Shown: positions 44,421 through 53,249 of the stretch, piece by piece
How positions within the stretch are numbered: position 1 is the first letter of the stretch
Layout: every line of letters starts with the position of its first letter
Source: Clostridia bacterium
Lineage (GTDB): Bacteria > Bacillota > Clostridia > Lachnospirales > Lachnospiraceae
NCBI GenBank assembly: GCA_910576205.1
Contig: CAJTHL010000018.1
Coordinates: 1 to 64,000 of the forward strand
Direction of reading: 5' to 3'
DNA length: 64,000 nucleotides
Notes under the pieces: model-generated
Seen by the model: the letters and a program-made list of their open reading frames with translations, nothing else
What the model was told of the DNA's origin: nothing
Database searches by the model: none
Translations under genes and position numbers: made by a program

Positions 44421-45411
44421 TCATAAAGGCAATAATCTTTTCTTTTTCATCCATAACGTCACAATAATATTCAAAGGTTGTATTGACAGAACTGTGTCCC
44501 AACACCCCTGATATTTTCGCAAGAGGAACACCCTGTTCCACCAAAATGGTGGCAAACATATGTCGAAGTCCATGCACAGTTACGGCAGGAAGCCCATTCC
44601 GCACACACAGCTTTGTCAAAGCGTTATTCATAGCAGACAGACTATGTACCTTTCCATTTGCCTGACAACTGATATAATCGTTATCAATAAAAGCCTCCTG
44701 CATCTTTTCTTTATACATATCTATCTGATATTTTGTTTTCTCCAGCTCTGTAATAATGACCTCCGGCACACGCAGCACCCGAAAACTGTTGGGCGTTTTG
44801 GGGTCACGTTCGATTAAAATATTTTCTTCAATCCTGCTCCCCTCTTTTATAATAGGGTTTGCAACAATCTGCCTGCTGATTTTCACACTACGGCGTTCTA
44901 GATCAAAGTCAGAAAATTTCAAGCCATAGTTTTCGCCTTTCCGCAGTCCGCAAAACAGTCCCAACAGAATTTCAAGATACCAGTTATCCTTTGAAGCCGC
45001 CTAAAAAAGTATTTTTATTTTCTCCCTGCTGAGAATCACGATATTGGGTTTCTTTCGCTTATACGGCCTTGTTTCCGGCACGGGATTCACATTGACATAA
45101 CCCTCTATAACTGCTTCTTTCATGGCCAGATTCAGAATTTCCCGTCCTTTGTTTCCTGCCGAAACACAAGCCTTTGACGTCCTCTCCAGAAGTCCGTCCA
45201 GGTATTCCACGCTGACAAACCTCATCTTTATATCATAATCAATGTTGGGGATAATCAAGTCATATAAGGTGTATGCTCCAACCATTCTTGTTGTCGTTTC
45301 AATTCTTTTTGAATATAATAAGCAGTCCTCCATGCTCCATGTGAAGGTTGATTGTCTAAATCTTTCTATTGAACAAAAAATATTATCTCTACCATCAACA
45401 TGTATTTTTTA
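44380..45411 (-). pseudogene. Second tyrosine recombinase interrupted by a TAG codon
   Basis: The upstream part (from about 45411; in-frame Met at 45333) encodes a core-binding domain and stops at TAG (about 45001-45003) after REKIKILF. The same frame continues AASKDNWYLEILLGLFCGLR and has all late catalytic motifs: Arg in CGLRKGE, HGLRH, GHSSVNTTFEYYCD. AAG (Lys) to TAG is the simplest change. The N-terminus is also missing. Two overlapping recombinases of this type normally belong to one mobile element, so an element remnant lies between uvrB and the immunity-like array. Confidence 0.85.
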
Positions 45412-45440
45412 GCAGTTATTACACTACAGAACAACCCTAT

Positions 45441-45719
45441 TTAAAAACCAAGCCCTTGTTTGATTTTCTCCATGATTTCATTATCAAATTGATAATTCAT
45501 TTCCCTTAGTCCAATCGTAGCTCCCTTTTTGGGGTATATCCATAAAACACCCATATCTCTTGCAGCTTGTTTCAAAGTGAACTTTTTATCTGATGTGGCA
45601 ACTACAAACACCACATCTTTAATTTCCGAATAGGGCAGCCGCTTCTTTTCCAATACCAGGCCCTTTTCATAAAAACGGGCTGCGCCGTCTCCACGTTTTT
45701 TCGGAACCTCTACAATCAA
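45441..45719 (-). CDS. 92-residue protein of unknown function
   Basis: The product (MIVEVPKKRGDGAARFYEKG...) alternates short beta strands with one C-terminal helix and resembles a small PH-like or beta-barrel fold. No known motif is seen. Its ATG overlaps the stop of the SUKH-like gene upstream (ATGA), so it belongs to the same operon and is the last gene of the array. An immunity role is inference from position. Confidence 0.65.
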   Translation of the reverse strand: MIVEVPKKRGDGAARFYEKGLVLEKKRLPYSEIKDVVFVVATSDKKFTLKQAARDMGVLWIYPKKGATIGLREMNYQFDNEIMEKIKQGLGF

Positions 45720-46984
45720 TTTCCCAAACTCTGCATCCGGCGCACCATCGGCAAGGTTTCATCTTTTGTCACAAACCAGAATGTACATTCTTCACTGTCA
45801 TACAATCCAACAGCCTGCCCATCCATGGCCTGGTAAAGCCTTCGGGTATTGCCTGCGGCGATCTGATCCGTAATACCTGCAATGGAAGACAGGTATGGAC
45901 TCAACTTCCCTCCTTCAGACAACATCGATGGTTCAAAATCCGGAAACTCCCAAAGGATCAGATTCAATTTTTCATCACAAGCCAGCGCCCACAAAAATTC
46001 CGCCGCCCAGTGATACACCGCCTGATTTTCTGTGAGAAAATTCACTTTGCCATCCTTTATCTGCTTCAATCCGGAAAGAGGACGAACCACGTTATAACTG
46101 TGATAAAATCTGCCTGGCAGATAGCGGTAAAACTCTTCCAATGAAAGCGGCAGTGAAGCCCCCAGACGGGCTCCTGCCCGTTCAATACTTTCCTCCTTCG
46201 CTCCCTTTCCCTCAATCCCGGCAAATTTGCAGAGAAACTGTAATACCGGGGCAATGGATTTCAGTTCCCGTTCCTGTGGCGGCTGGGGTGGAGCCGAGTT
46301 AAAAACAGGATGTCCATCCTGGCTTTTTATCCAGACATATTTGAATCCCATCTGTTTCATAAGCTGTTCCATTTCCTCATCAGTCCTGCCGCCAAAATAA
46401 GCCAACTCTGAATAGAGAATACTTCCACATAAAATCCTGGATGGTTCCTCCACAAAGTTTACGCTAAAATTTGTTCTATGACTGGAAAGATGCTCCGGCG
46501 GAACATGATAAAACGTATTCGGAAGATGCTCCCGCATTTTTTTCCAATAACTTTCCGCCTTATCCTTGTTGACGGCCGCCACGCTGGGCTGCGCCAGGGT
46601 CTGCTGGTATCCTAGCCATTCCATGATCCACTGAGAGAGTTTTGACTGATTGCATGGCACTTCACGGCCCTCCAGATGCTTTTCTTCCTTGCGTGTTTCC
46701 GGCAGCACATAAAGCCCCCACATCTGCGGATTTTCCAGATCATTGCTGCTCATGGTATCCGTCCAATAGACACGTTTGCAAATTTTTAATTCCTCAAGTG
46801 GAATCAGATTTCCCTTTTCCGTAAAAGCAGGATCATCCGGATGAAAGGTCAGATATAATTCCTGCAGAGCCTGGGGTAGCATAACCCCCAGTTCTTTTTC
46901 CTTGTCTGCAATGTCCTCCGGTGTCACGGAGCTTTCCATACTGCTGCCAAAAGATTTGATTTTTTTCAGTTCTTCAGATATCAT
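45716..46984 (-). CDS. Tandem SMI1/KNR4-like (SUKH) immunity-type protein
   Basis: The 422-residue product has two SUKH-like repeats. The first begins TPEDIADKEKELGVMLPQAL and continues LYLTFHPDDPAF, LIPLEELKI. The second begins ESIERAGARLGASLPLSLEE and continues FYRYLPGRFY. A W-rich tail follows. SUKH proteins are the most common immunity proteins of bacterial polymorphic toxins and bind the toxin domain. No toxin is visible nearby. ATGA overlap with the 92-residue gene downstream. Confidence 0.75.
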   Translation of the reverse strand: MISEELKKIKSFGSSMESSVTPEDIADKEKELGVMLPQALQELYLTFHPDDPAFTEKGNLIPLEELKICKRVYWTDTMSSNDLENPQMWGLYVLPETRKEEKHLEGREVPCNQSKLSQWIMEWLGYQQTLAQPSVAAVNKDKAESYWKKMREHLPNTFYHVPPEHLSSHRTNFSVNFVEEPSRILCGSILYSELAYFGGRTDEEMEQLMKQMGFKYVWIKSQDGHPVFNSAPPQPPQERELKSIAPVLQFLCKFAGIEGKGAKEESIERAGARLGASLPLSLEEFYRYLPGRFYHSYNVVRPLSGLKQIKDGKVNFLTENQAVYHWAAEFLWALACDEKLNLILWEFPDFEPSMLSEGGKLSPYLSSIAGITDQIAAGNTRRLYQAMDGQAVGLYDSEECTFWFVTKDETLPMVRRMQSLGN

Positions 46985-46996
46985 AGCGCCGCCTTC

Positions 46997-47695
46997 CTAT
47001 TCTTTATAATAAATCACCGGGACTCCTTCAAACGCCAGTCCTTCCTTCCTGCACAACTCGTAAAAATCGCCGTTCCTGTTATTGTTCTGCCATTCAAAAT
47101 AGATTTGATACAATTTCATGTAATACTCAAACTCTTCCACAAGCTGCGGATCTACTGTTTTTTCTGAAAGGATTTTCTTTGCTACACCTACAATATTTTC
47201 AAATTCCTCTTTTGTAATGCGGATGCTCTCCGGAAAATGATGCTGCCCCCACCATAGGGAATCAAGCTGCTCCCTGAAATAGAGCTGAACCGTCTGAGGA
47301 TCACATTTTTCATGCATGTATGCGCGCTCCAGGATGGGATAAAAATCATGTTCCATCTTTGGATCGTGGGGATTGTAAATGTTTCCAAAAATCTGGTACG
47401 CCCACCGCATCTGCGGCATCTGATTTTTCTCACATTCACGGCTTAAATAATCGTCAAGCAGCTTTGTTAATTGAAATGGCAGGTGGCGTCTGGGCAACGC
47501 ATCCCCCGGAAATTTCATCTCATCCAGGTATTCTCTGCAAAACCGAAACAAAACAGCGTCTGCATCTGCATCCGGCACATTTTCTTTAAAAGATTTTGTA
47601 AATGAGAACAGAAAGCTGTTTGCCTGCTTTTTCAATCCCTTTTTACGCAGATCCCAATATTTCTGTATCTCTGTGATAAACTGCTCATAATCCAT
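46997..47695 (-). CDS. 232-residue helical protein in the immunity-like array
   Basis: I do not recognise this family. The sequence is soluble, helical and rich in aromatic residues (MDYEQFITEIQKYWDLRKKG, WAYQIFGNIYNPHDPKMEHD). Similar helical proteins of about 230 residues often accompany SUKH genes. Its start overlaps the stop of the preceding gene by about 10 bp. Function as an immunity protein is inference from context. Confidence 0.7.
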   Translation of the reverse strand: MDYEQFITEIQKYWDLRKKGLKKQANSFLFSFTKSFKENVPDADADAVLFRFCREYLDEMKFPGDALPRRHLPFQLTKLLDDYLSRECEKNQMPQMRWAYQIFGNIYNPHDPKMEHDFYPILERAYMHEKCDPQTVQLYFREQLDSLWWGQHHFPESIRITKEEFENIVGVAKKILSEKTVDPQLVEEFEYYMKLYQIYFEWQNNNRNGDFYELCRKEGLAFEGVPVIYYKE

Positions 47696-48164
47696 GTCCT
47701 AACTCCTCTGGAAGATTCTTTCCGAACAATTCTCTGATTGGAAATTCTGGAACCAGTTTCTTTTTCCTGTCATATTTTTCAGACGCATGATATGGCCGGA
47801 AAAGAAATCCCCTGCCCAACTCTGCCCGAATCTCTTGGGCTACACTCTTCTCAAAATATTCTACAACCTTCTCTCGCTGCTCTGATGGTATATCCTCAAA
47901 TACACTTTCCGTCAGCTGGATTGCTATAGTTTCTCCAACTTCCTCCGTTTTCCAGCAAGGGGCATTGAGTATGGTTTCTCTTCCCAAAAGGTTAATATAC
48001 GGCAATCCGAAATAGGTACGCCACTTGAGGGCAGGGCATCGGACAGACAGATCATCCGGAATAAGCATGCTTTCCGTTGCGGTACATGGGATAGAGCTGG
48101 TAAAATCGTAGATTTTTGCATGGACTGGGGAAAACCTGCAAAGTGGCATGCCGAAGTTCTCCAA
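47685..48164 (-). pseudogene. C-terminal remnant of a DUF3396-like immunity protein
   Basis: The 159-codon frame contains ALKWRTYFGLPYINLLG and GETIAIQLTESVFEDIP, which resemble the C-terminal half of DUF3396 proteins (type VI immunity family). The N-terminal half, over 100 residues in that family, is absent: the frame opens inside the end of the upstream SUKH gene, and the best start is TTG directly after that gene's stop. A deletion joining the two genes explains this. The family call is from memory. Confidence 0.5.
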
Positions 48165-48168
48165 TCTG

Positions 48169-48870
48169 TTAACAGGAATAATCCTGCTCTAATTCCTCCT
48201 GTGTGGGGAATCTTGCTTCATCCTCGTCAAGAAAGTCACCAGTACAGGCAAAACGGAGAAAATCATGAAAGTCCTTACAGATATAAAGTTCCCGTGTTTC
48301 CATATACTTCCTTACTTCCGATTTGCTGTTCCATTTTACCCCGGCGCCCATCATGTCATATACGCCCTCTTCATGTATCGTGACAACGCCGCCGCTTACC
48401 AGATCCAGATGCACCAGATACCCGTATACCTTTCCAAGCCCGATAAATCCTGCCTCCAAAAAGCAGGGGCAATCATCCCGGGTTTTCTGTTCTTGCTGGA
48501 GGTTCTTCAAAAATTCTGTTCCGCTGTTTCCCTGAATATTATGCCAATCAAACTCAACCGTTGGGCCAATGTCAAATTCGGGCCTGGGAATATAGCCATT
48601 TTTCTCCCGTGAAAAGGTTTTGCTCCATGAACAGGCAAAGGAATCTCCGCAAAAGGAAACAAGCACAGTAATGTCACCTGGCATTTTATAGCTTAACAAA
48701 AATTCACGGTAGGGCGCTGGCAGCTTATATCCAAGCCCTTTTTCAATATCTGATAAATCTTTCTCTGTAAAGCCGGATTCTTTGAATGGCTCTTTCCATA
48801 ACTGCGGTTCCCGTTCTCTCAATATCCCCAAATACTTTTTTGCCGTTGTCATAAAAGCCTCCTTTGACAA
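48169..48870 (-). CDS. SMI1/KNR4 family (SUKH) immunity-type protein
   Basis: The 233-residue product has the SUKH start GFTEKDLSDIEKGLGYKLPA followed by PYREFLLSYKMPGDI, the core F/L-S-x-x-x-G pattern and a typical GYLVHLDLVSGGVV. The tail (DFHDFLRFACTGDF) is also usual. The frame is intact and AAAGGAGG lies before the ATG. A toxin-neutralising role is the family expectation. Confidence 0.82.
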   Translation of the reverse strand: MSKEAFMTTAKKYLGILREREPQLWKEPFKESGFTEKDLSDIEKGLGYKLPAPYREFLLSYKMPGDITVLVSFCGDSFACSWSKTFSREKNGYIPRPEFDIGPTVEFDWHNIQGNSGTEFLKNLQQEQKTRDDCPCFLEAGFIGLGKVYGYLVHLDLVSGGVVTIHEEGVYDMMGAGVKWNSKSEVRKYMETRELYICKDFHDFLRFACTGDFLDEDEARFPTQEELEQDYSC

Positions 48871-48877
48871 ATCATAG

Positions 48878-49298
48878 TTACCAACTATCCCAATAGCTGG
48901 GCTTTATTGGATCAAATTCATCCTCCCGAAAGCGGTACAGGTCATATATTCGATTCTTGTCAGATTTTTCACTGGATTTTATCATGCATACGAAAACGAT
49001 CCGGCTGGAATCAAATCTCTTCGGTTTGCTTTTCAATCCCAGTATAACTGGTCTATTAGCAGAAAACTCATTCTTTGGCCTTGTATAATGCCCCCAGTAC
49101 AGATTGGGATAATTTTTTATAATTGTTTCGCCCAAATATATAGAAATATCCAGCGCAAGAGACAGCGTTTCTTCTGTATATTTCATCGTTATTTTTCGTA
49201 TATTCTCCTCCATCGACTTCGGATATTTGGAAACACTATACTCGATTTCTTTCTTGGTCTTGGGAGCCTGTTTAATCTTTGTTTCATACCAATCCCAT
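48878..49298 (-). pseudogene. Small immunity-type gene frameshifted at its start
   Basis: A good ribosome binding site (AAAAGGAG) precedes ATG at 49298, but the frame is ATG-GGA-TTG-GTA-TGA. Removing one G from the GGG at 49294-49296 gives ATG-GAT-TGG-TAT-GAA and an open frame of about 140 codons: MDWYETKIKQAPKTKKEIEY to PIKPSYWDSW. It contains NLYWGHYTRPKNEFS. The family is not recognised. Either a real slip in a G tract or a sequencing error. Confidence 0.65.
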
Positions 49299-49327
49299 TA
49301 ACCGTCACACTCCTTTTCCAAATGTTC

Positions 49328-50563
49328 TTATTTTCTCCGCCATACCCCAAACAGGCTTTTCTTGTAATGTTTCAATGCCTCGATTGCCGGCCCGTAATTT
49401 CCCGCCGCTTTCAGATACTCTACACCTTTTTCAATATCCTCCCGCACACCGATCCCTTCGGCATACATCATCCCCAGGCCATAACTTTTATAGCAGGATT
49501 TTTCACTTCTCTCCAATAACGCCTTCCCTCTCGCCGGATCTTGTCTACAGCCATGCCCCAGCAGATAGCAGATTCCCAGCAGATCGTATTTGATACCTTC
49601 CGGCTCCTTATCTCTCTCCAGCCATTGGACCGCCTGCGCATAGTCCACAGCCGTACCCCAGCCGTTGAAATACAAACGTCCCAACTGTCGGCAGGCATAG
49701 CTGTCGTTACCATAGCTGGCAGTCTTTTTGTAGCACTCTAAAGCATAGGGCACATTGCGCTCCACCGCCCTGCCGTTCCAATAAATATCCCCTATAATAT
49801 GCCAGCTCCAGAGATGTCCTGCCTCTGCCGCTTTCAGCGCCCAGGGAAGAGCTTCTTTATCATTATCCTCTGTATAGGCCAGATAATGGGCATAGGCATA
49901 CATCCACTCGGGGTAGCCCCGTTCTGCACCCTGACGCATAATAGGAACTTCTTTTCCCGGCTCTGCCGGAATGTACTCTCCCCGTCCATGCTCATAGTAA
50001 TGACCATAATTCCGCCCCGCCAGTATCATGCCGCCGGAAAATGCTTTCTCAAACCAGGGGAGACACTGTTTTATCTGCAGGCGTTTCCATTCGTTCCAGG
50101 CTCCCTTATCTGCAAAGTCACTTTCCTTGTGATCTTCGATCTCTATAATGTCCAGAAAATAATAGGTGTTCCCGATCATGTACTGGCAGAAAGCGCAGCC
50201 ATTTTCGGCTTTTTCATAGATGACATCCCATGCTTCTTTTATGCTCTCAAAAGGCATGATCTCCCGCAGTTCCGGTGTCAGCATATCCATACGCAGTGCC
50301 CCCAGAACCGCAGCGGCGCTGCCCAGGGAGATCGCTTGATGGAGCATGGCATAGGCCGCCGCCTCGTTTTCTTCAAAGGGGTGATATTCCCAGCTGTAAC
50401 AGGAGCCGGAAAAACAGCGGGAGAGAATATAGCAGGCATCCCCATCGTCTTCCTTTGCCGCAAGCAGCAGTGCGTCCGCCGCCGCTGTTGCCTTGTCGTT
50501 ATCACAACAATAATAAAGATCCTCAATGGCTTTATCCACCACATCGCTAAAATACTTACCCAT
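49328..50563 (-). CDS. Sel1-like repeat protein
   Basis: The 411-residue product contains several Sel1-type repeats: YALECYKKTASYGNDSYACR, QLGRLYFNGWGTAVDYAQAV, YGLGMMYAEGIGVREDIEKG. These form helical solenoids for protein binding. Sel1 proteins appear in many immunity gene arrays, but no biochemical role is fixed. Start overlaps the next gene's stop by 8 bp, so they are coupled. Confidence 0.85.
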   Translation of the reverse strand: MGKYFSDVVDKAIEDLYYCCDNDKATAAADALLLAAKEDDGDACYILSRCFSGSCYSWEYHPFEENEAAAYAMLHQAISLGSAAAVLGALRMDMLTPELREIMPFESIKEAWDVIYEKAENGCAFCQYMIGNTYYFLDIIEIEDHKESDFADKGAWNEWKRLQIKQCLPWFEKAFSGGMILAGRNYGHYYEHGRGEYIPAEPGKEVPIMRQGAERGYPEWMYAYAHYLAYTEDNDKEALPWALKAAEAGHLWSWHIIGDIYWNGRAVERNVPYALECYKKTASYGNDSYACRQLGRLYFNGWGTAVDYAQAVQWLERDKEPEGIKYDLLGICYLLGHGCRQDPARGKALLERSEKSCYKSYGLGMMYAEGIGVREDIEKGVEYLKAAGNYGPAIEALKHYKKSLFGVWRRK

Positions 50564-51773
50564 GTTTCTTTTTTCCCTTTCTGTTTGCTTTTTCTATCTG
50601 GCCGGTAATATCAGTCCAGCCGTTCATTTCTTCAAAAACACCGGAATTCAAATAATTAACCAGCCAGAATTTCACCTGTGTTACAGTTCCTTCTTTCGCC
50701 AGAAACCTGGTATTCCCTTTTCCCGTGTTATTGGTACACCAAATCACCATCAAGTCATTTTGAACACCGGGGAAGAAATCAAGTGCCTGCGTTCCCCAAT
50801 TCATGAATACCTTTGTGTATTTCCCCTCATGGATACCTTCAATAGCCAGTTCCACATCTCTGGTGGAGAAAAAATTATGTTCATCATGCCAGCTCTCTCC
50901 AAAAATCACCAGAAGCTGATACCAGCCCCGCACTTGGCCCTTCTGTTCCCTTTGGAGCTGATACCAGTAAGATTTTATTCGTTCCTCAGTCTGCTGGGTA
51001 TCAGGTTCGCTTTTCCCCGCAGCGACTTCTTTTGTATTACTCAAAGACCCTTGTTTGTCAAAACCAGCAACTGGCTCTGCCGCCTCATCTATATCTTCCG
51101 GGTTGTCCTCTGTTTCGCCTTTATAGATGCTGCCCTCTTCCCATCCCGTATCATCTTCCTCGCTGTATTCATCTTCCTCGTCATATTCCTCCCGCAAAGG
51201 ATCGTTTTCTATTTTTTTCCATGTTGAAAAATCAGCGCTGCCAACCAGAATTTTTTCAAACCAGTCTTTCACCTCGTCAAACTCTGCGCTTCTGTGGTAC
51301 GATTCATATTCCCCTTCAGATACTTCCATAAATGCCGTCAACCGAAAGGTCTCGCAGTATATACAAAAAATCTGGCTTACGTTCCCCATTTCCTGTACGG
51401 CAAAAGGCGGCAGGATCTGGAGTGTGAAAACGCTCCCTTTATCACTTTCCATCAGGCTTTCCAACTGTTTTTGTAAAACCTCCACTGTAACATTGGAAGT
51501 CCTGTTACCAGAGGTATCCGTAAGAATAAACTGGCTTATAGGTGCCTGCTTTTGTCTTTTATCCGGCTTGACCAGATCACGTACCCCATCCCATATTCCC
51601 AACAAGCCAAAGCCCGCCATTCCAATCCCGATCAGGAGTCGAATAATGCCAATCCCTTCCTTCATTTCAGCAAGTCCGATCACTACCAGGCCAAAACCCA
51701 GAAATGCAGCATAGCCTCCCAATATAAGAGGTGTCAGCCGCAGCCGTTTTCCTGTTCTGTTCTTTTTTCTCAT
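50556..51773 (-). CDS. Two-helix membrane protein with acidic middle and cytoplasmic domains
   Basis: The 405-residue product begins with KKNRTGKRLR and two membrane helices (about 13-34 and 41-60). A soluble region follows with an acidic stretch at about 195-225 (EEYDEEDEYSEEDDTGWEEG). The C-terminal domain (FGESWHDEHNFFSTRDVELA, FWLVNYLNSGVFEEMNGWTD) is of an unrecognised type. Membrane-anchored immunity against a membrane-active toxin is one possibility, by inference only. Confidence 0.75.
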   Translation of the reverse strand: MRKKNRTGKRLRLTPLILGGYAAFLGFGLVVIGLAEMKEGIGIIRLLIGIGMAGFGLLGIWDGVRDLVKPDKRQKQAPISQFILTDTSGNRTSNVTVEVLQKQLESLMESDKGSVFTLQILPPFAVQEMGNVSQIFCIYCETFRLTAFMEVSEGEYESYHRSAEFDEVKDWFEKILVGSADFSTWKKIENDPLREEYDEEDEYSEEDDTGWEEGSIYKGETEDNPEDIDEAAEPVAGFDKQGSLSNTKEVAAGKSEPDTQQTEERIKSYWYQLQREQKGQVRGWYQLLVIFGESWHDEHNFFSTRDVELAIEGIHEGKYTKVFMNWGTQALDFFPGVQNDLMVIWCTNNTGKGNTRFLAKEGTVTQVKFWLVNYLNSGVFEEMNGWTDITGQIEKANRKGKKKHG

Positions 51774-51853
51774 AATGTACTCACACCTTGCTAACCTTTT
51801 TTCAATATCCCAATTCGTTTTTGTGTTTCCAGTGTATAAAATACCATTGTCAA

Positions 51854-52081
51854 CTAGACTTCCCTTTTAGCTACAAGGTAGAACGAACTGGCAAGAACAG
51901 ACCCAATGACTAAAGATATGACGCTTTTTAGAAAAATTATGTGGCGTATGTTTTCTTTAAAATAGGTCACCGCATCAGCTGCCAGTTTGATCCTCAACCC
52001 AGGAACTAAATAACAAAGTCCTACGTATGAAACGATAAAAACCACTATGAATATTGCAACAGATACCATAATTCTTTTCAT
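51854..52081 (-). CDS. 75-residue two-helix membrane protein
   Basis: The product has membrane helices at about 5-27 and 50-70 (IIFLKSVISLVIGSVLASSF) and a short hydrophilic segment between. Length and pattern fit small membrane immunity or toxin-accessory proteins. The family is not recognised. A weak GGAGGGCC lies before the ATG. Confidence 0.6.
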   Translation of the reverse strand: MKRIMVSVAIFIVVFIVSYVGLCYLVPGLRIKLAADAVTYFKENIRHIIFLKSVISLVIGSVLASSFYLVAKREV

Positions 52082-52253
52082 GCCAGGCCCTCCTTAAAGC
52101 TGGATTTGTATGTGTTAATAACTATTCATCCGAACACACAAAGCCGAATTGGGACTTTTCAATCTGCTTTTGAATCATAAACTAAAATACTAACAGCTTT
52201 GCAGCATATTCAGCATTTCTTCCATTCCTTATTATGAAAGGGTACGCTTTTCG

Positions 52254-53171
52254 TCACAGCCCGCAAAATGACCAGCGTCCATTCTGGCACCACTGGGCAT
52301 TATCAATCATCCACTTATCATCGATCAGACGCATCAAATAACGATAATAGAAAATATCCTGTTCCGCATAAAGCCAGAATTTGCTTTTTGTGACCCGTTC
52401 TCCAGCAATCAGATGATGATCTGTATAAGTCCCGCCGTTTCTCCAGGAAAGATTCACGGGGCGCCAGCCGGGCCGGGGAGACCAGCTCACTTTCCTGGCA
52501 AACAGTGTATCGATCTCCGCCTGATCACCGCGTCCTCTTTGTTCTGCCATCTGCTCCCAGCGGTTCATGTCGTTAAAGAATTCCCGCAGCGCACGAATAG
52601 GCGCCTGTAATTCAGGATTGTCCAATGAAATTCGATTTTTCATGGTTTTATAGGTACGGGCATCTTCATATAACTTACGCTCTTCCTTTGTAAACAACCC
52701 CGCCAGTCCCTCGTCATCATGCCTGTCTGTATCGCTGATGTACAGCTTATCCCTCCAAGAAACCGCCAGCAGTCCTTCAAAGGTAATACGATGGCAGGCA
52801 GCTATATAGATATTTTCCAGTTTTTTAATCTGTGCGGCCTGGGCCAGCCCCTCGTTGTCCAAAGCTGTCCGCTGTAAAAACAGATCCTTTAAGGGAAGGT
52901 CTTTCAACAGTTCCAGTCCGTGTCCGGTAATCCGTCTGCCCCGCATCAGGGCCAGCATATTCAGCTTGGGAATCCTCGCCAAAATGGAGAAACACTGGTC
53001 GTCAAACGGCGCATCATTCAATAAGACCTGTTGAAGCTTCGGGCATTGTCTGACGGCCTCCTCAAGGGTATCTAAACTCAGCGGCGCTTCTATCCGTTTT
53101 GTTCCGTTACAGAGATAGGCGCCATTCTGATATTCCAACATATAAGTATTCGGGGCAAATTCCAATATCAT
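52254..53171 (-). CDS. Leucine-rich-repeat protein with NTF2-like C-terminal domain
   Basis: The product of about 305 residues has three or four leucine-rich repeats (LQQVLLNDAPFDDQCFSILA, LPLKDLFLQRTALDNEGLAQ). The C-terminal region (IRALREFFNDMNRWEQMAEQ, then FYYRYLMRLIDDKWMIDNAQ) has the look of an NTF2-like domain, a fold used by several immunity families. The start at 53171 is preferred for GGGAGGAAAAAAT before the ATG. Confidence 0.65.
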   Translation of the reverse strand: MILEFAPNTYMLEYQNGAYLCNGTKRIEAPLSLDTLEEAVRQCPKLQQVLLNDAPFDDQCFSILARIPKLNMLALMRGRRITGHGLELLKDLPLKDLFLQRTALDNEGLAQAAQIKKLENIYIAACHRITFEGLLAVSWRDKLYISDTDRHDDEGLAGLFTKEERKLYEDARTYKTMKNRISLDNPELQAPIRALREFFNDMNRWEQMAEQRGRGDQAEIDTLFARKVSWSPRPGWRPVNLSWRNGGTYTDHHLIAGERVTKSKFWLYAEQDIFYYRYLMRLIDDKWMIDNAQWCQNGRWSFCGL

Positions 53172-53249
53172 ATTTTTTCCTCCCATGCTTTCTTCCGGAA
53201 TATTCCGGAAATACTTTTGTGTATCCATCCATGTTTACAATTTCTGAAT

